Positions 44,179-56,454 of a DNA stretch of 64,000 nt are shown here, piece after piece. A model generated the notes under the pieces. It worked only from the letters and a program-made list of their open reading frames with translations, searched no databases and had not been told where the DNA came from. The first letter of the stretch is position 1. Every line of letters begins with the position of its first letter. The position numbers and the translations under genes were made by a program. Source of the DNA: Tretioscincus oriximinensis (taxonomy: Eukaryota; Chordata; Lepidosauria; Squamata; Gymnophthalmidae); the NCBI GenBank assembly GCA_022410635.1, contig JAJVDF010000134.1, positions 2,149,454 to 2,213,453 of the forward strand. The letters are read 5' to 3'.

Positions 44179-44804
44179 TAAAGTTAGCAAGAGTACTATG
44201 TTGAGTCAAAACAACTTCACTGAAGAAATCATAGTTTTGGCCAGCATAAAGCTTATAGGGGCAATTTTTTTNAAAAAAAATTCCCTTCACTATTTTTGTA
44301 CATTCTATGCTTTGCCTCAACATTTTCATTATTACTATACTTAATTAGTGTTAGTGCTTAGTGTTAGGATAGTTGTTTTTTAGACAGAACACTGAAATAA
44401 CTAGGTTTTCAAAGAGCGTCTAGTGTTTTGNAAATGGTTCCATCAGAAGAGCGTCTCTTCCAAAACTTCATTGTTGTTATTCAAACAGCAAGTTTTACAA
44501 GTTACTTATTAGTTGCAAGTGAGCTGCCTTAAAGGGTGCAAGGACTCAAGTTTTCTGTGAAATGCATCTCGGTGAACTAATGTGCTATTAGAGTTAAACA
44601 TTTATTCTTACTCACCTTAGGAAAGAGATAAATTACAAGTTAAAATATAAAGTATCAGTAAAGAACAAGTCTCCAAAAAATCCCCAGAAATTTATTGAAA
44701 ATGTTTGATTTTTAAAACCAAAATGGATTTATATTTTATGATGACGTAGGTGAAATTAGTTGCTTCTGAAAACAGAATTAAACATTACAAAACACAATGT
44801 GATT

Positions 44805-44941
44805 CAGGGGTATCCAACTGATTGCCTTCTAGATGTTCCTGAACTTCAGCTCCCAGGATTCCACTCCACTTACTGAATGAAATGGAATGCTAAGAGCTGT
44901 AATTCATGAACATCTAGAGGCCTACCATTTGGATGCTCCTG
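44805..44941. mobile_element. Short hAT-like palindromic MITE
   Basis: The ends CAGGGGTATCCAA and TTGGATGCTCCTG are imperfect inverted repeats. Inside, CTTCTAGATGTTCCTGAACT and CAGCTCCCAGGATTCC are mirrored by AATTCATGAACATCTAGAGG. The layout resembles the common amniote elements with CTCCAGATGTTTTGGACTAC-type arms. No clear target duplication. Confidence 0.6.
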
Positions 44942-45044
44942 CTATAGTTATTTATATAAACTCTATATCACGTGGGTGTCTCTAGTGCACTTAACACATA
45001 GACAATGAGATGCCAGTGCTTGGATGTGTGATGTCTTCAAACTG

Positions 45045-46040
45045 TCTTTCTGCTTGAAGATGGTGTTGGTGTCCAGCGAGTGATGCACAGCACAGAATGT
45101 CATACAGAACACCGTCTTGTGCACAGCTAACTCAGGCCACACTCCAAACCTAGCCCCCAAAGTGGAGGCATTCCATGCAAGAAATTCCAATTTAGCAAGC
45201 TTTAGTCATCTTCAATGAAAACCTCCAGTGAAGACTGGCATATACCAGGTGCCCTGCAGACCCCTCCCAAGAAGCAATATGGAAACACCTAAAACTAGCA
45301 TCCTGAAGACCTCTGCAGATGTCCTAGGAGTTTTCTCAAAGAAGAAGAATAAAGACTGGTTTGATGAAGCAATGATATCTAGGTAGTACTAGCAAAGAAG
45401 GGTTTTGTCCATCAAGCACAACCTGCTCAGCCAGCATGGCCTGATGAGAAAGCAGCTTTCCAACTCATATGCATCTTCAGTGCAGCCTGTGTGAGATCTA
45501 GAATAACTGGTGGGTGAACATGGCACAGAGAATTAAACTTTGTGCAGACACAATTGATTATAAAGGGTTTTGGGAAGCCTTGAAGGTAGTATATGGTCCC
45601 TCAGACCAGATCCTAAACCTCCCATATAGTGCACATGGTCAAACCTTCACAAATAAGTAATCCGTCCTGAACCAATGGACAAACTGTACAGTCCAAGAAT
45701 CAGAATTCCATTGCATTCCAGAACAGCCAATGAAAACAGAACTAGACAAGACNCTAACTTTGAAGAAACTAGAGACACCATTAACCAACTGAAAAGTGGC
45801 AAGACAGCAGATGTCAATTGAATCTCACCTGAGATGTGAAAGCATGGAGACACGGCATTACATACTAAGCTTTGTGAATTCTTTGCCTGCTGCTGGGATC
45901 AAGGCAGTAATTGTCACTCTACAAGAATAAAGGAGAAAAGTCAGACTGCTTCAACTGTCAACAAATAACTGTACTTTCCATCGCAGGGAAAATCTTTGTA
46001 AGAATATCCCTGAACAGACTGCAGATCACCAAAGTTTGGG
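45045..46040 (+). mobile_element. Non-LTR EN-RT fragment, heavily mutated
   Basis: Frame pieces read VMHSTECHTEHRLVHS (end of an endonuclease domain: the HRLV motif), then an interrupted linker, FWEALKVVYGPSDQILNLP-like sequence, and a region corresponding to LSIAGKIFVRISLNRLQ (TCCATCGCAGGGAAAATCTT, then AGAATATCCCTGAACAGACT). This is the order of endonuclease and RT start of a non-LTR element other than CR1. Many stops. The clade is not determined. Confidence 0.5.
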
Positions 46041-47395
46041 TAACTCTTTTGTAAAGAATCAATGATGTGAAGGTTAGGGTTTTTTCTTCATTAATAATTT
46101 GTTATATAGTATATTTTAAAGCAAGTAATGCATGCAAACACAAAGCTGAAGTAAATCAGAAGCCTGTGCTGCATTAGTAGTGTATATTTGAAATCTGTCT
46201 TATAGAAAATAATGGCTAGTCCTCTATCATCTATCTCTTTTTTTATTCCTTTTTTCAATTTTATAAGACAATTACATAACTGCTCAATTTTAATTTTATT
46301 CAACCATATAAAAAGCACACGATTTATAAGGCATGTTCTTATATTGTGACATGTATTANTTAAATATTGCATAAGTGTGCTTGGCTACTTTTCTTGTCAG
46401 GGGTTTAGAAAGTCATAAAAATATTTCTGTTAAAGCATCTCTTCAGTACCTTAATTAGTTTAATGAATGCATGAACAACTGAAATAAAAATACNATTTTA
46501 AATGAAAAGTAAAATTGCTTTACCAAAAAAATTGCCTCAATCTTATACCCTGTCTTTCCTATTTCAAGAATTTCTGCAAGAACCCCTTAGGCAATCCAGA
46601 TTTTGAGAGTCACTTCTTGATTTACCTTTCTGTTTTCCATTAAATCAAGAAAATGTAGATATGGCATGTTTCTTTCACATAATTCTTACATTGGGTTTTT
46701 AGGATATTTCTCAATTCAGAATTGATACAGCTTTTATGTGTAAGCCATAAACTTGAATGAAACAGAATCATGCAAGTAATTTCTAGGGATGATTAAGGCA
46801 ACCATGGAGACCAAATCTACTGGTAGAACTCAGTGGCAGAAGAGAAAAGAAACCTGATCAGTCAGTATGATTTAAAATATAGTGATGTTGCAAAAGAGAA
46901 CTTTAGGGGCCCAGCCTTATATGTTAATATAATGTAGAAGGGAATAATACATTATTCTTGGTCAAACAGGAGGAATCTATGAGTGAAAGATGCATCATTT
47001 ATATAGCTCTCAAAAAGGGCCATGATCTACAGTAGGAGGTGCTAGTCCCACCACTAAATATGCAAATGGTATGGATGGATGGATTTGTCTATTTATTTAT
47101 TCTTGCAAAAGTGGAGAACAAGTGATACAGAAGTATGGGAAAATCTTTGCGTAGTGACATTGTTGCCATAAGAACAGGTCTTCCCTAAAATTGAGATTGA
47201 CCAACCTTTGATCATTCTTTCATTACATCTGGAAGAATGTACTTCTTCCAGATGTAGTGATACAGAAGTGACTCTAGAAAGGCATACCTTCCCTCTTTTT
47301 GATTCCATACTTGCGTCTGACATTTTTCTGGTTCACAGAAAAGACTAAGCTAGTTAGACTGTAAGAGGGGCTTCTTTGTCAGGTTGTATGGCTCC
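46041..47395. other. AT-rich intron DNA, one small hairpin
   Basis: No gene is seen. At 47225-47255, ACATCTGGAAGAA and TTCTTCCAGATGT form a 13-bp perfect stem with a 5-bp loop. A GGATGGATGG run occurs at about 47072. Confidence 0.4.
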
Positions 47396-47403
47396 CACAC
47401 AGG

Positions 47404-47803
47404 TAGGATTGCCATAATCTAAGTGTCCAAAACCGGGACACAGTTTAGAAATTGTCCCCCCTCCTTGCAACAGGGTGCACACGCATGCACACACTGATGT
47501 CTTTCCTCTGCACTCAGCAAAAAAGGCGAGGCGCACTCTGCCTTTTATAGCAGGTGCAAAACCCCACCTTCTGCAGAGGAGCTACGACACGCTCCAAGGG
47601 TCTTTCCAGGACCTAGGAAGCGTTTTGGAGCGCACAGGCAACCTGCTCCTGCTGCCATCAGCCCCGTCCTGCAATTCCCCTTTGCCTTATGCATCAGGGA
47701 ATTTACAAATCAGGGATTTTTACTTCTTTACTAAACCTGGATGGGACATTCTTGTACCCAAATCTGGAACATTCCTGGCTTTCCGGGATGTATGGTACCC
47801 CTA
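47404..47803. mobile_element. hAT-type MITE, copy 5
   Basis: The termini are TAGGATTGCCATAATCTAAG and GATGTATGGTACCCCTA. It is flanked by a perfect 8-bp duplication, CACACAGG at 47396-47403 and 47804-47811. It is more diverged and shorter than the 14-19 kb cluster, but shares AAAACCGGGACA, AGGAGCTACGACACGCTCCA and CATCAGGGAATTTACAAATC segments. It lies in BCL2 intron 2. Confidence 0.88.
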
Positions 47804-48409
47804 CACACAGGTAGTCTTTCCACCTCAGTGGATGAGGCCAGAAGTGTTGCTTTCTCCTGATTTTTTTTTTCTTTTAGATTTTTATTAAAGGTTATCCAGT
47901 GCTGATAAAGACTAAAGAAAGCCCAGGGACAGAATAATATTACCACAAATAGAGAATTCGTGTGATCATCAACAATAAATAAACACTTCATATTTTTAAG
48001 GTTGAATAACAAATAAATTAACATATGAGATTTGTGTGGCAAAAGCTAATATATATGCATGAGAAAGCAATCTAAACTTTGAAACTGAGCAGAAAAGTAA
48101 TCAGAATAAATACAGAATATTGTTAAATTATCTTCATGATACTTTATGCACTAGACTATATCCCATATTATATTTAGGGAGCTTCTATCTACAGGCAGAT
48201 TCAGACTGCAGCACAGCCCAGGGTCTGCTATAATCTCCACCAACATGAAGATTGGATATACCCCTATTATGAGAAATAATAATCTGAAATAAGATCCAAC
48301 ACAGAAAGGGCCTAATTATTCTGTGAATGCATACTATTACTGTAGACTATAATTTGTTTAAAGTTGGGAACATTATTTTTAAAAGTGGTTTTATTGATCT
48401 TTAAATATA

Positions 48410-48474
48410 CTGCTCAAAACAATTAAGGGAACAATTAAGTTATGTTAACGTGTTCTCTTAATTGTTTTGAGCAG
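48410..48474. mobile_element. Mini-mariner MITE, copy 1
   Basis: CTGCTCAAAACAATTAAGGG and CTTAATTGTTTTGAGCAG are inverted repeats of a 65-bp element. A TA precedes it (48408-48409). The right-hand TA has changed to CA. Same family as the element at 49337-49410. Confidence 0.75.
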
Positions 48475-49018
48475 CATATTTTTTTAACTCTCAATAAATG
48501 AAAATTCCACCTTTAATACCCACCCAACCAACAAAAGCATTCCATTTTGCTAGTTTAATTTGTACAGAATTACAAATTACAAATTGGAATATCATAGTGT
48601 AGTATTTCCATAAGATCATTTGCAGCAGGATGTCTGCTATGTTGATATGTAGGTCAAAAGTGAATTTCAACATGTGCCAGGAAAATAAAGTGTGTAGGGA
48701 AGCCTAGATACATCTTCAATATCAACACTTAAACTTTGAAGCATCTGCCAGAAATCTGTTAAACATTCTGTTGATTTTCATAGTTTTACCTCCATCCCAG
48801 CACTTTTTTCCCCTCCTTTTTATTTTTGGAATGAAGAATGCTCAGGTCTAGTTAGGTCAAAGTTGAGATTAATTAATGGTAAGTTGTCGTGTTTGTTCAT
48901 CCTTTCAACTAGAGTTGTAACTGTTAAAGGAGGTATATAAAGTGAAGAATTAGACTGTGTTCAGTTAAGCTGAAAGGGATGGTTTCTGGTTGAATTTGAG
49001 AGATGGACACCAGACATG

Positions 49019-49120
49019 TTAGCCTTTCATGTACCTTGCCTCATCCCAAAATGGTGGAAGGGCATCTCTTCTTCAGATGGAAAATACTGTATTATGATCA
49101 AAAGTTAATCATTATTCATA
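49019..49120 (+). repeat. Direct repeat, left copy
   Basis: GTTAGCCTTTCATGTACCTT, GGTGGAAGGGCATCTCTTCT, TCAGATGGAAAATACTGTAT and AGTTAATCATTATTCA recur at 49514-49616 with under ten differences by eye. The pair flanks the palindrome at 49293-49454. It may be the paired terminal repeats of a retroelement such as a Penelope-like element. Confidence 0.75.
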
Positions 49121-49292
49121 TATCATAAATCTAGGAATAAAAATCATAAAGGATATAGGGAAACTAACTAAAACAAGTCGAGGCTAGGATCGCTCTTGGG
49201 TGGAAGGGGGGTTTAGTGTAATTGACGGTTTTTTAATTTATGTTAAGTTAGGTTTTTCACTGTAAATATTTGCTGTATGTATGTAAGCTATT

Positions 49293-49454
49293 GTGAAAAG
49301 TAATGGAAGGAGTATTTGTATATTTCATAATATATACTGCTCAAAAAAATGAAGGGAACACATTAACATAACAGTGTAACACTAAGTGTTCCCTTAATTG
49401 TTTTGAGCAGTATATATTATGAAATATACAAATACTCCTTCCATTACTTTTCAC
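49293..49454. repeat. Perfect palindrome with mariner MITE at its centre
   Basis: Bases 49293-49346 and 49401-49454 are perfect 54-bp reverse complements. The inner 10 bp of each arm belong to a mini-mariner MITE (CTGCTCAAAA...TTTTGAGCAG, 49337-49410, with TA duplication). The outer 44 bp of each arm are local DNA (GTGAAAAGTAATGGAAGGAG and onward) that the other copy at 48.4 kb does not share. Confidence 0.92.
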
Positions 49455-49513
49455 AACATATATGTAAACCGAAAAATAAAGCATATAATATTAAAACATT
49501 TTTTTTAAAAAAG

Positions 49514-49616
49514 TTAGCCTTACATGTACCTTTCCTCATTCCAAAACGGTGGAAGGGCATTTCTTCTTCAGATGGAAAATACTGTATTACGATCAAAGGT
49601 TAATCATTATTCAAGT
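49514..49616 (+). repeat. Direct repeat, right copy
   Basis: Partner of 49019-49120: GTTAGCCTTACATGTACCTT, GGTGGAAGGGCATTTCTTCT, TCAGATGGAAAATACTGTAT, GGTTAATCATTATTCA. The two copies lie about 495 bp apart in the same orientation. Confidence 0.75.
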
Positions 49617-49619
49617 TCA

Positions 49620-52600
49620 TTAGGAGGAACAGAGCAGAGAAATCCAACTAATTGCATGAAAAGAGCAAATATTTCTATGCAGTGACCAATCAGGGTCTGG
49701 AAAATCAGACAAGTGGGTGATGGTGGGGTTTGCCTTCAGAAAGGGTGCATTTTTAAAAGGGGCATTTAAAAAAACAAAACTGTTTTATCATTTAATGTAA
49801 AATTAAAGTATTGTAATGCAAAGGATTTTTAGACCCACTAATGTAAACACAAGGAAACAGAAGGAACTCATACAATTTAATATCAGGACAGGCTATGAAT
49901 GCAAAGACTGGTCATGCTTCTAAATTATTGCAGAAAACATTCAAGCACAATATAGACTTAAATTTGATGTAGACCAGAGAAAGTGACTCCCCCTAATACA
50001 ATTTGTCAAGCTACAGATTTACAGAAATACTGATTAATCTTTTCCTAGCCTTTTTAGCAAACTTCAGGGTGATTCAACATTGGACGATATATCAGAATGG
50101 CAATCAGAGTTTTCTATCTTAGAATAGAATCACATCAATAAAGAAGAGGCTCCTGGTAAATTTATTAATTTGCAGTATCAGCAGTGTGAGATGTCCATAC
50201 ACTTTTTTAAAAAAACCTATGCATTCTGAATACTGTATATTGTATTGATAAATCCTGTGATCTCCTAATGAGTTGTTACGATCTAAAATGAGAATGCGAA
50301 TTTGACAGTGACCAAAAGTTGTCTGTTAGAAGTCCCAAGTTCAGTGGATGTTCATCTTGTTACGTGTTCTGCCCAGGGTGGTAGCAGTCTAGTTCAACCC
50401 GAACAAATGCACTCACACGCAGAGTTTCTTTCCACCAAGGAAGGCCTCTTTTATTCTTGCATAGTTACGTTCTTCTTCTTAACACCACCAACACACCCAA
50501 AGCAATACCACTGCTTATATCCTCAACAGGACCAATTAGCTGATCATCTCATGACCATGAGGTCATCCTGCCACCTGTGGATCATGAGATTCTACTTATG
50601 TTCTTACCTGATATTTGCATAGACATTTAAAGTGCAAAGCCTGTGATTTTGGGAGCTGAATTTTTTACAGTAGCATCTGAAATTTATTTTATTCTGTACA
50701 GTTTTTAGAAGGTTGTGGCAATATACAAATAAAACAAGTTGCATATTTTGTAATGTGTTTTATTTATTTATTTTCAAAGGCATGGCATTATTGCAGTTGT
50801 ATTACTGTGGTAGCAAGGAGTGCTTCCTCAGAGCATGAAATGGCATTGTGGGCAGATACACAGATGTTGGGCTGTTTGCTCAGTTCTACATTCAAACTAA
50901 GTATATAATTCTGCTAGATCCATTTATTGAGTTTAGCTTTTGTTCTAGCAGTTTAGGGATTCCCATGTTGCCCATTCTTGGTACACACCAGAATGGAGGG
51001 GTCCTCAAGAAATGCCATCTAGTTTAGCTTATCAGATTTTGCAGTCTACAAAGATATTCTAGCTATTGCTAGCTGAATATTAAAAGGTGTAGATGTTCTC
51101 ATAAAACTCATCCTATTGATATTGAAAAGGGAAGATATTTGAATATAAAACTCATAGTTCTAGCAGTTACTGGAAACTTAGATTTGATATATTAGAAATA
51201 CTTGGAAGACAGAGAAAAGAGAAAATAACAATTACATAGTTTTAAAAATTAAGCAACTTAGAATTAGCAAAAATCTTGAAAGTTACTTAGTTGGTTCTGT
51301 CTTCAGATGTGCTGAAAATTCAAGCAACATGCTGGAACAGTAGTGAGACTGACAAACAACCACAATACTATGTTGCGGTGTTGACGGACTATTACCCTAA
51401 AATATCAATTTATTATTAGGGATACCCAGTACTTCCTTTGTTTCTGCATGACTGCAATTTGATGGACTCCTTCAACCCTGTGCCAAAATGAAGTTCTAGG
51501 AACTCACTGCATGTCACAAATAATAAATATATAAATAAGGTGACCTGGAAAATTTGATTCCAACACAAGGTCAAAGGATCCCTGGTATTTCTGACAGCTC
51601 ACATTGTATTTCATTGTATTTTTATGGTAAGATGTCATTGCCAATCTTAATTGCTTCTACTTATAAACTGGAAGGATATAGGATCTGATGATATGTTGTG
51701 CATTGTTGTGCAGCAGAAAAGGCTCACAGATAAGTGGATGATGTGAAAACTCATATTGAAAGAATGCTTTCTGGACAATGTGTTGCTTTTATCCTACGTT
51801 GAAACTTAATTTTGTTTTTGAAAGTTCACAAAATGTTGTGGCAGTAGAAATAGCAATTTCTGCATGATTTGTACACAGTCTGATCATGTAGTTATGACAA
51901 CTACGGTATGTATGAAAATCAATTAAAACAGTACCCAGAGGAGAAAGATAATTGCCAAAACTGTGCTAGAATGTGTGACATTAGGTTATCAGGATGGGAT
52001 AGATAGGCATCTATATGCCATTCCTCAGAAACAGCTTCCTACCTCCACAGGCCTGCAGTGGTATATTTTCCATTCTGAAGGACAATGTGATGGCTACATC
52101 AGCAGATGCCCATCACATTTGCCCGATATTGACCCTAATGCTGAAGATCTGGTTCAGAGGGCTGCATTTAAATATTTAGCTGTGGCCCTTTTTACCTTCT
52201 TCTCAGTAGCAGCAAACTAGTAGCAGTGTGTTTTTTGTGGTTAGAAATTACTCAACTGATACCTGTTATCAGCCTTAAAGCAGTTGTCCTGCCAATAAAC
52301 TCTTAGGGGTGGTTTATTTTAGAATTGACTGGTCTCCTTGCAGTTCAAAGGTCTCCCTAAAGTCTTCTCAAGCACCACAACTCTAATGCATCTTAAGCAC
52401 TCAACCTTACTTGGCCCAACTCTCACATCCGTACATTATTTCGAAAACCATAGATTTCACTCTGAAGGCCTTTGTTGGAAAGGTCAGCAGCTAAATTTGT
52501 AGAGTGGAGCCTCTGCCTTAAATGCTAATTCATAAAGGAAGATGGGAAAATGGTTGTTGGAATGATTGGAACATTTGAAATGCAGGTTAGTCCATATTTT

Positions 52601-52970
52601 ATTTTGAGATTTAAACACAATCAAATGGATCATTTATAACTAGAACATTTCAGTTTGCAATTTTGTCTACTTTTACTCCTTAGTGGAATTGCTGTCATAG
52701 AAACTCAATTCTTACAGCATTCCTGAGAAGAAACGTATTGGTTAAAATGTTAAAGAACAGAGAATAACAAATTTATCATGACCCAACAAAACCGTAGCTG
52801 TAAGGGGTTCCTGAGAAGAAACGGTGTCTACAGTGGTTTATATGTAAAAGAAGATACAAGTGAATGTTGTGAACATTAACCTAACTCAGCGTCCCCTGAA
52901 ATATGAAGCTGAAAATCACAGCATGTGAGTGGCAGCTTCCTATTCCAGGATATAATCTAGAATAAGTGTG
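49620..52970. other. AT-rich intron DNA with one LTR-like piece
   Basis: At about 50360-50630 the minus strand reads like an LTR: a TATA-like GAGGATATAAGCAGTGG, then CAAGAATAAAAGAGGCC with a poly(A) signal, then an end near GGGCAGAACA. No target duplication could be settled. The rest shows no gene or clear repeat. Confidence 0.4.
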
Positions 52971-52974
52971 GAGA

Positions 52975-53262
52975 GGTCCATCGATTCATCAGAGGCCATT
53001 GGTAGGCCTCTGTGTGAGACAGAATGCAGGACCAGATGGGCTTCAGTCTGATTCAGCACAGTTCCTCTTATGTTCTTATCAATTGCACTGATAGGATTTG
53101 TTTTTGGTATAAACATGCTTTTAAAAAGTTGCAGTGAAAGAGAGACAGGTAAATAGACATACAGTGGAGCTGGCAGAAGCCTTTGGGGAACATAAGAAGA
53201 GTCATGCTGAATCAGGCCCCAGCCCATCTAATCCAGTCAAGTGACCCATTGGTTGCACCTGA
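52975..53262. mobile_element. Fold-back repeat, two arm fragments
   Basis: GGTAGGCCTCTGTGTGAGAC, CCAGATGGGCTTCAGTCTGA and TCCTCTTATGTTCTTATC (52988-53078) are the right arm. GGGAACATAAGAAGAGTCAT and CCAGCCCATCTAATCCAGTC (53191-53240) are the left arm in inverted order, from the same family as 29.8 kb. Confidence 0.55.
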
Positions 53263-53272
53263 TATTCTTAAG

Positions 53273-54141
53273 TGTTGGAATTCTCCCCCTGGGACACATA
53301 TTAGATATAAAATATATTATTAATATATCATTTATAGCTGGAACTAGCTACCAAAGAGAGGCCTCTGGGTAATTAATTTTCAAAAAATCCTTGGTCNACC
53401 TGACCTTTCCCTTACCCCTGCCTACACTCAGGAACTCTCTTAATCCCTTTTCCTCTCCCTGGGGGCACCTGTGAAAGGTAGCTCCTGGTTCTTGCACTGT
53501 CTAAACAATNGACACATTTAATCCCATTGTCAACTGGGAAGTCAACTGTTTGCCTCNGGCCAAGGCAGGCTTGACTCCCTATGGGAAAATCTCTTGGGCA
53601 AACTAGCCTGAAGCTTCCCTATTGTACTAAAGGAAGCCACTCTTTGCCTTCTTCCCCTTTTCTGTATACACTAGGTATCACTTCATTGTTTGATACCAAT
53701 CAAGGGTCATCAGAGTCTGGACCCTTGGCATGAATCATCTTCCTGTCAGGTTTGATTGACAGGGAATCTCAATGATAGCTAACAGTTCCAGTAAGTAGGC
53801 ACACCACACACACATACGTCTCTTTCCCCATTGGCTACTGTACCCAGGCTGCACCCCCTTGGGAGGAGGCATCANGCGTCATCTGCCCACGTTGGGCACC
53901 CTCCGCCCTTTTTCATCCCGTCATCAAATTCATACACGCCTTCTGATTCTGTTGTCAATAAAAGTGGANACNTTTCACTCATCTGGAGGCTTCCATAAAC
54001 TCGTGGACCTCCTACGTCTCCTGTTACCCTGAAGTGTCGTCTGTGTGCCGGTTATTGTCGTGGCAAGTGATACGGACCCCAGGGCAAGCCTCCTCGCTTC
54101 ACCGATCCGGTCGCATTTAGTGAGTAAGCCGAATCTCATTA
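53273..54141 (+). mobile_element. Solo LTR, family A, diverged copy
   Basis: It starts TGTTGGAATTCTCC and ends CGAATCTCATTA, flanked by CTTAAG at 53267-53272 and 54142-54147. Shared family landmarks are TTAATATATCATTTAT near the start, CCAGGCTGCACCCCCTTGGG and GAGGAGGC, then GTTGTCAATAAAAGTGG with the poly(A) signal. At 869 bp it is longer than the other three and seems to be an older or different subfamily. Several Ns lie inside. Confidence 0.7.
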
Positions 54142-54147
54142 CTTAAG

Positions 54148-56450
54148 CAGCAGGAGAAAGCAAAACATTCACCTTTACTTATGGTAACTCCCTGCAAAGG
54201 GTGTTTTGAGGGAAACTATCCATTTAAGTGCCCGTCGTAGGTTGGTATTCAAAGTCTTGCATTATCTGAAGAGGAACATGTTTCCCATATAATTTTTTTT
54301 CAGCAGTATACACTTATTTAAAACAGTTTTATCCATTTCATTTCCCCGCTTAAGAATGTCAGAATATGCATCTACTTTTTCTTGTAATCAAATGACCAGA
54401 TTATAAAATGAGAGCTATTCTGTTTACTAAGAATTGTTGAGAAAGGATATAAGAACAGAACTGTAATCCTGGATAGACTGTGGAGAAGCAAAGGGCTCAG
54501 AAAGATTTTATTGCAAATAGTGACCTACCAAAAAGAGCAAACTCCTTTTGCATTTAAATGGGTTTGAGTGTGAATGAAAAACCATGATAAAAATGTTTAT
54601 TCTACTGACAGAAAACTGTGAGTTAGATTTTTCTATAAGAAGCAATTTCTGGGTAGCTTAGTTCATTGTCCACTAAATCAACATGAACGTTTCTCTTAAA
54701 TCTCACAGGAATTCTGGATTAAGGCTGGGATGACTTTAAAACAGTGAACTAATTTGACCTTAATGAAAAGCCACCAATATATCCTCCCCAGTAAGTTTCA
54801 ACAAAGTTTAAAAACAAACAAGCTATATAATTTATTATTCTTTTCTCCCTTTTGCTAGAGTAGAATTCAGGTTAAATTCAGTTCAGAAACATGGGACTAA
54901 AATGTTAATATGAGTTGTCTTTCCTGATCATGGATGTATTTATTGTTCTAAATTGGAGACAGAAAGGCCCCCACTCCTTTGTTTATTAGATTTGCAGTAC
55001 TAGGATTTATTACAGGCTGGACCATTAATGGCAGCACTATAGTTAAGATAAAATAATGACCAGCAATGAAATAAAGGGAGTGATTACATAGATGGGGNTT
55101 TTTTTTTTAAGTAAATCCTGTAAGAAAAGCCAGCTCATCTCCTGACACATCAAAAAGGTGTTACAAACAGTTGTTGGGTAAATGGTTGAAAACCTACATT
55201 ATATAATTTGTGTCCGAAGAAAGAAACACCTTCAGAGCTTTGAAATCCTGGCAATTGAAGAAATTACTTTTCTGAGACTTCAAATCAAAATAAGGTGCAT
55301 GTAGGGAAAAAGGATAACTGTCCAGAATACATTTTTGTGTGTCTGGAGCTGAGACTTTTTTTTTCTTAAAAGGATGATGGAAAAAAAGCATTGTCAGATT
55401 ACATGCTAAGCCACCATTTTCTGTCCGATGCTTCGTTGGATTGCGCAGGGCATAACCACAGCACATTATCCACATCACTGTCATTTCCGCAGACAGTGAG
55501 TTGTTGGAGGGCAGAAAGTGTCCTTGGAATATTTTACAGGACTTCTGTTCAAGTTACATGTAAGAATGAATGTCCAGCTCCAGAAGATAATCACACATTT
55601 GATGTATTTGTATGCAGAGGTTCCAAGCACTGGTCCACACAGTGTTTCATTAGCAGGGATAGTTTTGTTTCTTTTGGATTTCTGAATTAAAAATTTCAAA
55701 AGGTGGTGTGCATCCAATGAATAGAGATATACTGTATATGGAAGATCTTGTGGCAGGATATATTTTGAAGCTGTAAAAGTATAATAATTCTGTGCCGAGT
55801 GTCACAGTTTTTCCAGTAGTTTTGGCTTCATAAGAATAACATGTGAAAACAGTTGGTGCCAGACTGAGATATGTTTCCAGGACATACATAGGCCTCATTT
55901 TGGAACAGAACAGAAATTACTTCTGCTAATGAAGTCGTTAGTTAGCCTGGAACTTAAAGTTATTGTTTGTGCCAACAGAAGTTATTATTTTCCAGTCTGG
56001 GATGTTGATTAGAACCCACTATTTCCTCACACCATCAGTATTTTTAATTTTCATTTGTGTTTTAGTGTTGATGGATAGATTAAGAAAGATATAAACATGG
56101 GACATGCTTTCTTTCNTGGCTTTGAACATTTTATGTCCCAGAAAAGAGGCAGAGGAAAGGAAAAATTCTCCTGTTTCCATAATGGCTTACTCCAAAAAAG
56201 CACATTGGACACAGTGTGTTTTTGCCAATGTTTACAGGAAACTCTGTCTCTTTTTCCCCCCATGCCACGTTTGTGTTACTGCCCATGTCAGCCTCTCTAT
56301 GAAAAAAGGCTGGTAGCCAGTACAGGCAGTTTAAAGAGACTGTTTCTTTCAAAGATAGTGTTTGATCTTTACCTTGCATTTCTGAGAGTGTTAGATCCTG
56401 CTGGCACGGGCTCAGTAATTAGTTCTAGGAAGTTCACAATTGCATATTGT
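54148..56450. other. Intron DNA, no gene recognised
   Basis: ORFs of up to about 99 codons on both strands (for example 55391-55690) have no recognisable domain, no splice context and no obvious codon bias. No clear repeat. Confidence 0.4.
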
Positions 56451-56454
56451 CTAC

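Noticed and set aside
47225..47255. 31-bp hairpin as a microRNA
   Set aside because: The 13-bp stem is too short for a miRNA precursor and no extended pairing is visible.
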